DNA from: Myotis daubentonii
Lineage: Eukaryota; Chordata; Mammalia; Chiroptera; Vespertilionidae
Direction of reading: 5' to 3'
Length of the DNA: 64,000 bases
Assembly: GCF_963259705.1 (NCBI RefSeq)
Contig: NC_081844.1
Location: 42,039,341 to 42,103,340, forward strand
A program made the translations under genes and the position numbers. The notes under the pieces were generated by a model. That model made no database searches and was not told the DNA's origin. It saw only the letters and a program-made list of their open reading frames with translations. Below are positions 20,286 to 33,473 of this stretch, in pieces; position 1 is the stretch's first letter, and each line of letters starts with the position of its first letter.

Positions 20286-22429
20286 CAAAAGTGAGAAAAA
20301 AATGTTTCATTTTTCCCCACATAGTTCTCATTCTTCTGAGAAACAGGCACCCCAGACTCATTGCTAGAACTTACCTGTGTATCCAGAGACAATAAATAAT
20401 CATCTTGACACAATATAGTCCCATAGAACTCTCCAAAAGTCTCTCCCTCGGGTTCCTACTTTGGCAACTGGAGATGCTTGGTACCATGGCTTTCCTTGCA
20501 AGTTCCCGTCAACTTGCCACCTGTACCTGTGTTTCAAGAAAATTGATTAGTGAGTCTTTAGCTGTTCTTCTGACTCCCTTTCTGAAATCTCTCCCAGCTC
20601 CTTATTTGCATAGTACTTAGTGTGTTTCTGCTTCCCTGACTTTGTCACTTCTATTCATTATCTTTATCCTTTCTGTAAAGGCCCTTACAAATTTTAAAAG
20701 AGACCTCAACCTCATCTTAGCCATCTGATCAAAGTTAATATCGGCATGAACGAGACAAATGACATGGTGCACTGCGGTGGATACAAAAGCATTTTTTATG
20801 TATTCCGACCAAAAATGCATAATCTGAACCTACTCATGAGAAAACACTGATAAGCCCAAATTGAGGGATATTTTACAAGTAACTGATCTCTGATATTGTT
20901 ATCTGACATTAAAAAGCATGTGATGTTATAAAAGATAAGGGCAATCTATGGAAGTGTTCCAAAGTAAAGGGAATTAGGGACATGATAATTAAATTCGATG
21001 TGTGATCATGAATTAGACCTTGGACAAGAAAAAAAGTTATTTTTTCTACAACAGAGAACATTATTTGGACACAATAAATTTGATCTACTTATAGATTGAA
21101 ATATTTTACCAAGGCTAATTTTCTGATTTTGATCATTGTAATGTGCTAAAAATAAAAAGTCATTGCTTTTATAAAATGCATGCTTAAGTCTTTACAGAAA
21201 AAACATCCTGTGTGCAACTTTCTTTCAAACAGTTCAAAATAAAATAATACAAATACAATATTACAAGATATTAGCATTTGGAAAATCTGTGTGAAGGGCA
21301 TTTGGGAATTCTTTGTACTATTTTTAAAACTTTTCTGTAAATGTGAAATTTTTTCAAAAAAAAATATAAGAGACTTTTGGGCCAAATTGCAAATAAGCAT
21401 ACGTTTTTAACTCCTCCTCTCGAGCTACTTTTAAAATATAGGGGGGAATGAAAGAAGGATGTAGATAAAGTAAGAATGGAAGGAAGGGAGGGGAGAAAAT
21501 ATATAAATCTACAAGTTACAGACACATCTTTGCTTGGGAAGCTTTCTGAGGCTCAGGAAGAAGTAAACCAAGAAAGAAAAGGTAGGAACAGTGCGCAGTC
21601 ACGGAGAACATCCTTCCAGCTGGGAAGAGGCAGGAGGAAGAGCCTGAAAGAGAGGAATTGTGGGACACAAAGAGTGCCAAATGATGGAGAGGTTGAATGA
21701 AAATAACCATCCCACCGAGGTCAATAATTAAAGACAAAAACTTTCATAAGAAAATAATTGTCCAAATATGAGATAACTGGTCCAAATAAGAAGAGAAAGT
21801 CAATGGGATTTAAATAGCAAAATGACTTAATTCCAGCAAAAAATAAGGCCGATAATATTAGAGTTATGGCAAGAAGGCATATATTTATTTATCTACCGAT
21901 GATTATAAGTAAAAAGCGTGATCCAGCACTGTAGCAAATAAATAAACAAACAAACATAGAAGAAACACACATGCCACAAAGAGAAAGGCTTCAAATATGA
22001 AAATTGATGCTCTTCGTGCATAATCTATAAAAACAGTCTAAAGACATTCATGGGAATGACGAATATAAAACAGTAGTCATCTCTGTGGAGGAGGAAGATG
22101 GAATCAGAGGCTTAAAAAGTGTCATTAATTTTTTGGTAGTATTTAAGACCCTTGGCTGGATAGAGTATACATAGGAATTCTTTATTCTGTTTTGCTGCTA
22201 TGACTATTTAGTATGTCAAATATTTCATAATATTATTTAAAGAGTAAAATTCATCAAAATATTAAAGTATGAAATTTGGGTATCTAGGTAGCTCTCTCAA
22301 TTATTTGTAATGAAGGCGAAACTATTGCCCAAGTAGGAAACAGTCCCCTTGGACTGAAAGACACTTTATTTGTATAGAGTGCATGCTGGAAAGATTTGCT
22401 TCTCTTGATAAAGACACTAACACTAAATA
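20286..22429. other. No confident feature
   Basis: Unassigned. The open frames at 20405, 21146, 21271 and 21476 (70-84 codons) show no domains I recognise. AT-rich with short A-runs. Confidence 0.5.
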
Positions 22430-22870
22430 AGAACTTGATTTGCTGATTTATCAAGTTAAAACAAGGTCCTAATAAGACTAAATTTAACCATACCCTGTTC
22501 TATATTTCATGAAGAAGGCTTTTATCATTTATGGTATCTTTCCAAAGATATTTGTGTCAAATGTTACTACGACAGGTTTATCTTCAATGCAACCTCTAAC
22601 CTTTATTACTAACAGAAATTCTTGGTGTGAGAGCAATTCTCTTTTTTTAGGAAATACTGTTAGTTAATGGAATGTGTACAGATAACTTTTCACTGTGAAT
22701 GGGAATGACATTGTGTATCTTTTTCTTTACATTCTTGTTCCCCAAAATGTCAGAAAAATCCATAAGAGCCTTTTGGTGTTGACTATTTTTTTCACAATTT
22801 ATCTCAGTTTTGTAAAAGATTAAGCATATTGTAAAGAAATTAAAGAGCCCCTGACAGTTGTAAAAATAGA
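22430..22870 (+). repeat. Unclassified dispersed repeat, copy 1
   Basis: Collinear with 28572-29170 over several blocks: TCAAGTTAAAACAAGGTCC, AAGACTAAATTTAAC, GGTTAGTTAATGGAAT-like, CTCCAAAATG-like and GAAGAAATTA-like segments in the same order. Probably an old LTR or DNA transposon; I cannot name it. Confidence 0.55.
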
Positions 22871-24204
22871 CATAATATATATTTTTATTTATGCTCCCAG
22901 CAAACTTTTGCTGTCATTTACATTTAAATAGAGAACTGTCAGGATGAATCTTATGATGGCCAAATCCTTCGACACTGTGTAGGTTCTAAATCTCTATCGG
23001 GAATTTTAAGAGTAGGGTTTTCTCGTCAGTTTACCGCTCCTATGCAGCTAAGGGCTTCCCTTTTTGTTACTAAACCTGCAAGAACCCCTTCTAAAATAAA
23101 GTAAAAGGAAAAGCTTAGAAGGTATTGAAAATTATTGGAAAAAAATGTAATGCATTTTCTGTTTGGTCAGATCAAGGGAGACCGGAAAATATAGTCCTCT
23201 CAGTGTGGGTATCTTTCCATTTGTCTTATGTGAATCAACTTACAAGTTGAAGTATAATTGAAATTGAATTTACTACTATTTGGTAAAAGCCTTGAATGTC
23301 TCAGAGTGGATGTATTTTTCAAGAGAAAAGATACCCTCTATTTTTCATTTAATATGCAGTAATACAAGAGAAAGGCCCTGTCCTGAATTCTTGTATACTT
23401 AAGTGCCAACACATAATCAAACATTCATTCATTGTGGGGGGAAATAACTTAGTATACCAATTTGGTATAGGAGATCTTTTCTTAGACAAGTTTGTAGACC
23501 TCTGATTTGCTGTGGAAATAGTAAGTATAAATTTACTAACACTTGATATATAAAATTAAATACCAGAGGACAACTCAGTAAAAAAGGATAACTAAATAAT
23601 AAATTTGGATGTTCACGGATAGTAAAAGTTTATATCAAAAACTTTAAGAAAGTGTACATTATTCAGTTAAACGGAGAATAAGAGTCTGAGCAGAAATAAC
23701 TGAAAATTTTTAATGTGGGGAGAAAAAGCTTAATGAATTTTGTTCTTTTCATTTCTTTTTGCTTCTCTTCTTTCTCACATAAATCTCCATGTCAACTGGG
23801 GAATCTGTCACAATAAAAGGATCAGTCATTACATGCTTGGGCAAAAAGGTCAGTAACACTCTTCTTTCCTCCTACCCACACATAAAACCTGTCCTTATTT
23901 AAACAAATAATTTTAAAGTCTCCTTTAATTTTTTCTTTTTTGGACAAAGTTTAAAGTGTTATTTGGCCCTATTTTAAATAATTAACTTTTTAATTTCACA
24001 TGTAATTTGGTTTTGTATTCCTGCTGAGTTGTGATTTTAGCCCATGAAAAGGAACTTCAGGTGGATAACATGTCAATGGTCAGTAGTCAGTAAAAGGCTA
24101 CCTGTGCAAAGAGCCTAACTATAAAATTTTGGTTTGATTACAATTTTTTAGAGTTACAAATTTTTAGTAGTCAAAATAATGTTAGAGCTAAAATGAAAAT
24201 GTCA

Positions 24205-24206
<2 letters not shown>
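22871..24206. other. No recognisable feature, AT-rich
   Basis: Nothing that I can name; no long open frame. Confidence 0.5.
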
Positions 24207-24257
<51 letters not shown>

Positions 24258-24288
24258 TATATATATATATATATAATATATATACAAT
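24207..24288. repeat. TA dinucleotide microsatellite
   Basis: Two TA runs separated by a short CAGT interruption, about 80 bp in all. Confidence 0.93.
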
Positions 24289-24876
24289 TTCTAGTTTTGT
24301 TTACTGGTGTAACCTAAGAATCATGTCACCTCAACTCTGTCAGTCTAACATGAATCTTAGTGCACAGACTTCGATCTTTCATACTGTTTTCTCTTCTGAA
24401 AGAAACCAGAGTTCCTTAGAGGATAGAAACAATGTTTTAAAGCACCAAGTCTAGGATATATTGCTGTGTGGAGGTTTCAGGGGTCTGTGTTGACACTAAA
24501 CACAAGATCCAACTTAACAGAGTAACTACAAACCAAATTGTGTTAATTTAAACACCTATGGAAAATACTAATTTCATTTAAATATACTCTCAAAAAAAGA
24601 GTTTTGAATCCATACTAATACTCTGTGTATATTTTCCCTTAAGAATGTTAGTAATATGTTCAAGTTGTTTGAATCAGTTGAAAAGTATTCTGCTCATGTT
24701 TATAAGTTTATTTTCAGTTGTGATCCAATCCACTATGTACAAAGCTTAGCACAACTACCCTTAGGAAAAGTACACCTTTGTCTATCTACAGTGACGAAGA
24801 TACTAGTTTTCTATGTGATCTTTTAAAGAATATCTGTCAATTTTAGGTTCAACAAAGAAACTTTGAAAAATAAATC
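24289..24876. other. No recognisable feature
   Basis: AT-rich sequence between a microsatellite and a solo LTR. Nothing named. Confidence 0.45.
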
Positions 24877-24882
24877 ATACCA

Positions 24883-25581
24883 TGCCGGGAGCCGGTCCAT
24901 CCTTGCTGTTTCAAGGGACCTGGCATATATGGCATACGGTTCTTAATATGTTTGCTCACCTTCTTGGTGCTGTATTTTAACCAAAGTCACCTCTCCGAGA
25001 AAGGTTGAATCCCCAGGTAGGGATTTCCCCTGAAGTTAGGGAGGGAATAAAACCTCTTAACTAAGTGCCAGGCGGGTAATTAATCCCTTTAACTACAAAC
25101 AATCATGCTTAAACTACATAATCTTTTCTCCCTGGAATGGAGATAAGAAACGCCCTAACCTTTGTAATAGAGATTGATAGGATTGAATCAACTGGTATAA
25201 ATACAGTTGTAACAAGACAGAAACAGACAGAACTCAGAACACAGAACTTAGAACACAGGGCTTGGAAGACAGGACCAAGAGAGACAGAGCCTAGGCACAG
25301 AACCTACAAAGAACGTTCTCTAGAGACAGAAGAACTTCGCTGGCGAGAGCATGCCAGAGGATCCTGGACAGGGGCTGGCCTCGGAGCCTGGAGGCGGAGC
25401 CTGGCGAGAGAGCATGGCAGGGATCCTGGACTAAACCTGACTGCGGAGATTGGCAGGAGAGCCTAGCTAGAACCTGGCTAGGCTGCTGATAAACTGAACG
25501 CTGTCTCCGTGTCATTCCTTCTTCGCTGACTCCGTCCACACCTTTGGGGACCCCTGGACCCGCTGGGGTTGGACCCCGGCA
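24883..25581 (+). mobile_element. Solo LTR of a betaretrovirus-like endogenous retrovirus
   Basis: Starts TGCCGGGAGCCGGTCC and ends GGACCCCGGCA, flanked by a perfect 6-bp duplication ATACCA at 24877-24882 and 25582-25587. A TATA-like TATAAATA lies near 25196, followed by a region of AGAACAYAGAAC-type short repeats (R) and a U5 with CGCTGACTCCGTCCAC. It is the same family as the LTRs at 48169-51510. No internal viral sequence remains, so it arose by LTR-LTR recombination. The open frames inside are repeat-derived. Confidence 0.92.
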
Positions 25582-25587
25582 ATACCA

Positions 25588-27143
25588 AACTTTGTACAGA
25601 AATATCACTTAAATGTCCAGGTATTCTGCTCATACCACTTAAATATGTTTTATGTACAAAACACTAATGAGAAAACTATGGGGCTTTAATTACAACACTG
25701 ATGGAACCCACTTATGGGAAGCTAGGTATAAAAGATAGGTATAAAAGGATATTTTAGTACAATATATAGATGTACTATAATAGTACAAAATATAAATCAA
25801 ACTTTTCAAGATATTGCAGTCACAAGAGGTACAATCTCTTAACACTTCTTCCAAATGAACTATGCAGTTATCTATTGCCTAGAGATTGAATCCATCCAGT
25901 AGATATCACATAAATCACATAAGAGCTCCTGCTCAGTACTATCACAATGACAAGGTGTCTGGGTCTCCAGCCTTGAATATGTACTTTCCAAATATGATAA
26001 GCCTTGGCTATATCATGTTTGCTTCAATTACATTCTAGAAAACAGGTATGGGTGTATATTCCACAGACCTATAATTTATCTTGTCAAGAATCACATCAGT
26101 ATTATCTCTCACAAATATAGCTGCCTTATACACAAATTTAAAAAATACAAAATTGTAATTTTAAAACAACTTTTGCAATATAAATGTAACCTCCCTTATG
26201 TTAATTTTGATGCCTACCAAATAATAACATTAGATCATTACCATACCAATCATTCCCACTGCCTTACTTTTCCTCCTGAGTACTCTCATATAAAGGAAAA
26301 TGAATATTTGGCTCTATTAGAAGGAAGGAACAAACCTGACAAAAATGGGAAAGGTAGGATGGGCCTTTAAGTGGCGTGCTTTTGTGTAATTACTTTTATT
26401 ATCCTAATGACTCTTGTCAAAAAGAGTCTGACTCCATTTTGATATTTGACTGATGACAAGTCCCACTATTCCTCTCGACCTTTCTGGGTAAGTTAATAAG
26501 AAAACATGTTTGTGTTCTCCTGTGGCACTGGTGGGAAGTTCAAACCATGCAAATTCACAGTCTCTATGCAAGAAATCCTCTGGTCCCAGCCCTTAAACAC
26601 CTCACAACCTCAAACCAATCTCCTTTACCTGCTTTCTCAATCCTTTCTTAAACTGGATTGGAAACATTTCCTGCCTTTTCAGAAAGCTGCATGTCACCAA
26701 TCTCCAAACTAAATTTTGGGTGGGTGGCCCCTTTCACCTCTGGAGCTTACCACATCAACTCCATATCCTGAATCTAAGCTCCTTTCTCCAGGCCTCCAAA
26801 GAAGGAGTCATGCTTTTGAAGAGAAAGCCACTGCTCACACATTCTAAATTATTTAGAGATTTTATTTATATTTTATTTTATTTTAAAAACTAAAAAATGT
26901 ATACAAGTTAAATGGGAAAGAAGGAGTTCAAAAAAAGCAACAAAGGGAAAATGGATTGAATTTAATTTTTTGTGTTGGTAAGTGCATTTATGAGAGATTA
27001 TATATCTGAATTTATCTTTCTTTCACTCTCAAATGCCATTGATAATTTGACTATCTAAATCTAAATTAGAAATCCTTCTCTTTCAGAAATTGAAGTCATT
27101 AAACCTATCGCTTCTAACTTCTAGCATTGTTCTGAAGCAGATT
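25588..27143. other. No recognisable feature
   Basis: Unassigned. Open frames at 26173 and 26506 (65-68 codons) lack domains I recognise. Confidence 0.5.
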
Positions 27144-27292
27144 TAAGCAAGCTTTTTCATTAAAGGGCCAGATCATAGACATTTTAGGCTTTGCAGGCCA
27201 TAATTTCTTTGTCAAAACTCTTCAGTATTGCCATTGTAGCATAAAAGTAGCCATAGACAATACACCCATGAGCTATAGTTTCCCACCTCCTG
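27144..27292 (+). mobile_element. Old hAT-Charlie-type MER fragment
   Basis: AAAGGGCCAGATCATAGAC, TTTTAGGCTTTGCAGGCC and GTAGCCATAGACAATAC are in the order of an ancient mammalian MER element. Ends are lost. Confidence 0.55.
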
Positions 27293-28110
27293 CTCTAAAT
27301 CATAAATCTAAGCCCATGCTAATTCCCAATAATTTGTTTGAAAAATTGTATTCTTTTTGGAAACATGAAGGGAAGGATCTACCAGTATCTTTTCTAGTTT
27401 TCTAAAAAGTTAAAATGAAGTTTCCTAAAATGTTATAATAAAGTTAATCTTTTTCACCTGTTTTCTTCAAATTTTGGTGAGCCCTTTTAACTGGAAAGCC
27501 ATGTCACTCAGTTCTGAACATTTTTCTTGAAATATTTATTTGATGACTTACTTTGTTTTCCCTTTCCTCTCTTTCTGGGACTCCTATTTTTTATGTATTA
27601 GAATATCTCATACTTGGCATCTCTATGCCATTTGAGATTTAGTGAAGATTTACTCACCTTTTTCTTTCAACCTTTCTGTTGTATTTTTAAATTTTGATTG
27701 CTAACAGATCTTTTTTTAATTTGTAGTTAATTTATTCTTTAGAAAAATACTAGAAGATGTATTCCAACGTAAAGAAGAAATCAACCAAGAATTATAATAA
27801 CTTCATGTGTAAGACTGAAAAAACAGGAAGTAAAAATATAAAAATGATATGTGAAGGCAAATACCAAAAAAAAAAAAGCAATAAAAATAACGGAAAGTTC
27901 CTGCCTTGGAAGAGAAGTTAGAGGTTTTATGCCAAATATTATAGTTTTTCATTACAAGTCTGTAAAACTACTAGACTTAATAAATAAGCATGTGTAAAAT
28001 TTTGAAAAAAATAAAAACTAAATAAAAAAGACATTAAAACAAAAATTATCCCACTTTAAAATAGAAAATTTTATAAGAAGAAGAAGAAATAGGGTCCACA
28101 AGTTGACCAA
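27293..28110. other. No confident feature
   Basis: AT-rich; A-rich stretches near 27870 and 28010 only. Confidence 0.5.
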
Positions 28111-28114
28111 TATA

Positions 28115-28242
28115 CAGGGTGGGGCAAAAGTAGGTTTACAGTTGTGAGTATGCAAAACAGAGTTTATTCCTCTATTTTTATTTATTAATTATTGTATTAC
28201 TTGCCATATAAACAACTGTAAACCTACTTTTTCCCCACCCTG
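28115..28242. mobile_element. Mariner-type miniature transposon
   Basis: 128 bp with inverted ends CAGGGTGGGGCAAAAGTAGG (28115) and CCTACTTTTTCCCCACCCTG (ending 28242), flanked by TA on both sides (28113-28114, 28243-28244). No transposase. Confidence 0.92.
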
Positions 28243-28244
28243 TA

Positions 28245-28571
28245 TATAATGCCAATTGAATTTTAACAGAGGAACCAAGATAATTCAAACGCAAGCAAAT
28301 CTTTTCAACAAATGGTGCTTACACTAGATATGCATGGGGGGAGGGATGAACTTGAACTTGAACCTTACTTCATACTGTACACAAAATTTAAATTTAAAAA
28401 CATCATAATCCTAAATTTAAAAGCTAAAATTATAAAATTTCTCCAAAAATACATTGAACAAAACATTTGTACTTTTTGAGTAGGTAAAGTTTTCTCATAC
28501 AAGACACAAAAAAGCACAAACTTACTTTGAGCTAATAGAAAAACTAAAATTAAAGAATGAGCCTTGACAAT
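28245..28571 (+). mobile_element. Old LINE-1 ORF2 fragment
   Basis: AACAAATGGTGCTTACACT, then AACTTGAACCTTACTTCATA and ACATCATAATCCTAAATTT correspond to the mid part of L1 ORF2, frame-broken. The mariner at 28115 probably inserted within it. Confidence 0.65.
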
Positions 28572-29170
28572 ATAAATAATCAAGTTAAATCAAGACCCCA
28601 ACAAGACTAAATTTAACTATGCTCTATACCCCAATTGGCAAAGCTCATTAATTCTTTCTATTCAAAGTAAGAAAGTAATTAATCTCTTTTGTCTAAAATC
28701 ATTAAGACAGTTCTATCTGCCACATAACCTTTAACATATAGCTTCTCAAATTAATTTCATGGAGGTGTAATACAGTGGGGCCTTGACTTACGAGTTTAAT
28801 TCTTTCCGAGACCGAGCTTGTTAAGGAGCTCGTTAAGGAGCTCATTAACTCAACTTACTCTGTCAACTCAGTGCAAAAAATCGGACAAGAGACAGCTGGT
28901 ATCTCAAAAAACTCGTTAGTCGGGACACTCGTAAGTCAAGGCCCCACTGTACAATATTCTTTATAAGAAAACTGGGTTAGTTAATGGAATATGTGCCTAG
29001 TGGGTAAATAACATCATTAATTTCTTGTTTCTTTCTTTTCTTTGTTCTCCAAAATGCTTCCAAAAAACAAAACAATTCTTACATGATGAGTCTAATTATT
29101 ATTTCTCTTCTTCATAAAGTTAATGAGAAAATTTGTGAAGAAATTATAAAAATTAGTAATTGCTTCTGAT
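28572..29170 (+). repeat. Unclassified dispersed repeat, copy 2, interrupted by a Tigger MITE
   Basis: Counterpart of 22430-22870 (TCAAGTTAAATCAAGACCC, AAGACTAAATTTAACTATG, GGTTAGTTAATGGAATATG). The pogo-type element at 28773-28949 sits inside. Confidence 0.55.
28773..28949. mobile_element. Tigger/pogo-type miniature transposon
   Basis: 177 bp with inverted ends CAGTGGGGCCTTGACTTACG and CGTAAGTCAAGGCCCCACTG, flanked by TA at 28771-28772 and 28950-28951. No coding capacity. Confidence 0.92.
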
Positions 29171-30414
29171 GGTTTTCAAACCTAGAACTTTGTTTGTGCT
29201 GCCACACAGCTATATCTAAAGTCATGAAAGTAGATGAAATGGCACGGAGAAATCATTCCTTTAAGCCATTGAAGTCAGATAAAGAAGAAGACACAAAAAT
29301 AAGGCTGAAAAAGAACATAAGAAGAGGCAAAAAGAAGAAAGTGTGATATTATGAAAATCCATATAAAGAAAATATTTTACAATGAACAGAATGGACAACT
29401 GGATTTAATGTTCTTGAGACTATGACTGAAATATAGCAACATGCTGTTTGTTGGTGGCCTTGACAAATAGGAATTTCAATAAAGTAATGGAGGCTGCATC
29501 TTAGTTGGACATTATTTTTTTAAAGAATAGAGAATGTGAAGATAATAATTTTGGGTACAGAAAATGAATAAATGGTATGGCTAAGAAAAGCAGAAACGGC
29601 AGAGTAGCTGAGAAGGATATAGGGTTGGAAGTTATTTACTTAAAATGAGCAGCCCTAGTGTGTATGCTTTTACAACAATAATATTGACCAAGTAGAGAGT
29701 AAGAGGTTGATGATACAATAAAGAGATGGAAATATTTTAAGATTAAAATAGTTTGCTAAATGAAGGGAAGCTGAGTACTTTTGAAGGGTTCAAACTTGTA
29801 CAGGAAAAAAAACAGCAAGAGAGAAGTTGGGTTCATACACAGATATACCAGTTCAGGTGAGAGTGGAAAGGCAACCTATGTGACTGTTTCTATTTTCTTA
29901 GTAAAGTATGATGAAAGATTATCAGTGGATTGTAAAGGGTTGTGTTGAAAATGTGAGGAGAAAGAAGATGCAAAATGCTCACCTTTATAGAATGAAAAAA
30001 AAACAAATTCACTAAGAAGATATAGTAAGACTAACCAGGCAATGTCAAGCACTCATTTGAAATTTTAGGTCATTTAAGTTAAGTTGTGAAAAGTCCACTC
30101 AGTTGTTTAATTGTCTGTAACAGTGCTCAATGGATTAGGTATGAAACATTATTTTCAATATTTATGTTATCTAGTATTTTAACTTTGAGAGAAATTTTAA
30201 CAGAAGGAAAGAAGAACAGGTTTTGAACACTTTTGAAAAGTTTTTTTTAAGGGCATGGATACATGGAGGACATGGTATCTAAGCTGAGAAAAAGGAAAGA
30301 GGAACATATGGTATTAAAGAGTAAAAAAGTAGAAACATCAATGTACTGAGAGCCCTCAATTAGTCAAACAATTGTTGAATGAGAGAACTGGAAAAATACA
30401 GTTGTGAGTATATG
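29171..30414. other. No confident feature
   Basis: A-rich and unassigned; no open frame of note. Confidence 0.5.
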
Positions 30415-31240
30415 TTGTGGGATAGAATAGATTGTTCAAATTTGGGAATTAAGTGTGGAGAGTGGCTACAGCATTCGGACAGGTTTAAGCCTCGGACTGA
30501 CTTGTGGCAAAGCCACATACAAGTCCCAGTTTGGAGGGCAAAGCCCTCTGAGCACAATTATAGCCAAAAGGCTATGGTTGTAAGCTTGACCTTATAGTCC
30601 AGTGGTTCTCAACCTGTGGGTCGTGACCCCTGTGGGGGTCAAACAACCTTTTCACAGGGGTTGCCTAAGACCATCGGAAAACACATATATGATTACATAT
30701 TGGTTTTGTGATTAATCACTATGCTTTAATTATGTTCAATTTGTAACAATGAAAATACATCCTGCAGATCAGATATTTACATTATGATTCATAACAGTAG
30801 CAAAATTACAGTTACGAAGTAGCAACAAAAATAATTTTATGGTTGGGGGTCACCACAACATGAGGAAGTGTATTAAAGGGTCGCAGCATTAGGAAGGTTG
30901 AGAACCACTGTTATAGTCCAACCCTGCAGTCCTAGGTAGCTAAGGGATGTGGGCTGTAGGGGGTGCAGCACGTGCTGCCAAAACAAAGCTTGATAGAGTT
31001 CAGAGAATAGCAACAACAGGAAAGAAGTTGATTTGAAACTCACAAGAACATTGTAAACATCTTGCCCTTGTTTTGCTTTGTGTGATATGACTATAAAATA
31101 AAGTTTTGGCTTACCAGCTGTGTCACTGTTTCCTCATCCAGGCACAGTGATCCACCTGGTCCCAACTGTATTCTCTTGTCTGTTTTCTTTTATCCTCCAC
31201 CGCCCCTCCTCAGCTTCACCCCTGGACTTGCTGGATGCAG
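30415..31240 (+). repeat. Possible old LTR split by a SPIN element
   Basis: Sequence around the SPIN insertion has LTR-like composition: a TATA/AATAAA cluster at about 31094 (CTATAAAATAAAGTTTTGG), followed by a CT-rich segment ending near 31200. I cannot define its ends or show a target duplication, so this is tentative. Confidence 0.3.
30600..30910 (+). mobile_element. SPIN-type hAT transposon, non-autonomous
   Basis: Ends CAGTGGTTCTCAACCTGTGG and GGTTGAGAACCACTG. The interior is CCATCGGAAAACACATATAT and GGGGGTCACCACAACATGAG. Perfect 8-bp duplication TTATAGTC at 30592-30599 and 30911-30918. Nearly the same sequence as 39475-39785. SPIN elements are known to have entered several vertebrate lineages horizontally, including bats. 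Confidence 0.92.
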
Positions 31241-31877
31241 TTCAATTTAGAATGACAGTCAGTTGTTGAAGTGGAAGAAAGATTATTATGGATGAAGGGA
31301 TCAAGGCAATAAGAGGCCAAAGTATTAAATGAATTATTCATATAAATTTTGAAATTACCAAGAATGACAATAATGTGCACTGGAAAAGAAGTACCTATTA
31401 AAGTTGTCTATGAGTGTAAGTGGGAGGGGAAAGTGGCTGACAAGTTGGTTGTAGGGCGATAGGAACTGACAGAATAAGCTTCAAAGTAGCTGTGATTTTA
31501 TTTAAAGAAGGAAAGTAGAAAACTGGTTTGGAAACAGCCCTAAAGAGCTAAGAAGGTACTTATCTCAACATGAGGTCATATAGTGCATGAAATAGGAAAG
31601 AAAAATCACCTTTCATTTGAGATGGTTACTGGAAAGTTATGTCCTCAAGTCAAACCTCAGCTATATCAACAAAAATGGAGAAGTTTAGTTATAGGTTTGC
31701 TGATGCTGTAAAACCTCAAATCCAGAGAGAATGCTGGAGGGCAGTGAAGAGCTGGACATTAGAAATATGAAAAGCATTGTAGGGCTCAGTGTCTAGAGAC
31801 TTCTGGTAGAGGCTGAGGTGAGCAGCCTCTTAGGGAGGGCTGAGAAAACAGTTCAACAAGGCTCTAAGGCTGCACTG
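31241..31877. other. No confident feature
   Basis: Unassigned, possibly decayed old repeat. Confidence 0.45.
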
Positions 31878-32052
31878 TCCAGTATATGGTAGCCACTAAC
31901 CACATGTTTCTAAAGTTAAACTCAGTTAAAATTAAAATTAGAAATTCAGTTCCTCAGTCAAACTAGCCACATTTCGAGTGCAAGTTATCATATTAGATAC
32001 TGGAAAGATACAGGACACTTCCATCATTGCAGGAAGGCCAACTGGACAGTGT
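31878..32052 (+). mobile_element. Old MER-type DNA transposon fragment
   Basis: GCACTGTCCAGTATATGGTAG, AGCCACATTTCGAGTGC and CTTCCATCATTGCAGGA are in the order of an ancient mammalian MER element with ...TGGACAGTG ends. Confidence 0.5.
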
Positions 32053-32062
32053 TTCTCTACAA

Positions 32063-32296
32063 CAGTGATGGCGAACCTTTTGAGCTCAGTGTGACAGCAT
32101 TTTGAAAAACCCTAACTTAACTCTGGTGCCGTGTCACAATAGAAATTTTTTGATCTTTGTAACCATAGTAAAACAAAGATTTATATTTTTGATATTTATT
32201 TTATATATTTAAATGCCATTTAACAAAGAAAAATCAACCAAAAAAATGAGTTCGCATGTCACCTCTGTCACGCGTGTCATAGGTTCGCCATCACTG
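32063..32296. mobile_element. Non-autonomous hAT element
   Basis: Inverted ends CAGTGATGGCGAACCTTTTG and TAGGTTCGCCATCACTG. Flanks CTCTACAA (32055-32062) and CTCTAGAA (32297-32304) are an 8-bp duplication with one change. The interior is AT-rich. Confidence 0.88.
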
Positions 32297-32304
32297 CTCT
32301 AGAA

Positions 32305-33473
32305 CATTGGATACTATAAGTCACCGGGATGGCACTAGAGCTTTGAGTAGAGTGGCCAGGTAGGGAGAGGCTATCTGGTAGGGAACTTAAGACATAGTGC
32401 ATGTCTTGAGGTATCTGATGCCACAATAACTTTTGGTAGATTAGTGGCCACACTCACTACTATATTTCTTCTTGACCCAAAGTGATTCAATAAGGGATGA
32501 CAGACACAGATGTGGGGGACTGTAGTACCTAGTACAGTGTGAGACCGTAACAAGTGAGAGCAAGATCATATCATATACATTCAGGCACATTCAAAATAAG
32601 AATCCCCTATATTTATAGGCCTGTTTCCTCTATATAATTTAATATTGAATTTATTGATTGTGAAGCTGCATGTAAGGCACATCTAGTTTTTCCTCTGTAA
32701 TAAAATGTCCTGAAAAATGCTATTTTCTATGTAAAAGAAAAACATGTTAGCACAATTCTCTCATGAATTTATATATTTACCAATTAAGAGCAGAGATAAA
32801 TCCTTGTCGTAGCCCAGAAAGTAATATAATGTAAAATGAGCATAGCGCAAAGGTGAGCACAGTTGTGCAAGCTAGCATGGGATTGGATAATAGGTTCAAA
32901 TTTCTCAACAACAAATAAATTGAATCTTGTGCCACCTACATTATTCAAAATCCAAGTAGGCCAAACTAAGGGATACAAAAAAATTACATCTCTTACACAA
33001 AAGTTGTAAATCTTCTACTGTTTGAATTTATTTATGTTTCCAGCATAAAGAAGTGGGGATGAACAGAAAGAAGGTAATAAAGGAGAAGAATGAAGTAATT
33101 GAAACATGATACAATGAGATTCAAATCTACATTGAGATAATAAAAATATAGCTTTTTTGACAGAGAATTTTACATTTTATTTTTAATAACATGCAGATTA
33201 ACTATATATTTTTATGCTAGCTGTTTCAAGGATAATTAATATCCTCTCAGTTCAGTAATTCCATATTCTCCAGACTCTTAAGGTTCCCCAGATGCAAGTT
33301 GATAAGTATTATTAATTATGACTATAATTCCTTTCAGATAAGAAAAAATATTACTAATAGTCTATTGAAAGATCCTTTTTCTAAACTCCTGTCCTGCCAA
33401 TACTAATTTAGAGAAAGAAATAGAGACAGAGAGAGAAAAATACTACTGGATTAAGGAATTCATTATTAAACAA
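32305..33473. other. No recognisable feature
   Basis: Unassigned AT-rich sequence. Open frames at 32371 and 32784 (60-64 codons, minus strand) have no domains I recognise. Confidence 0.5.
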
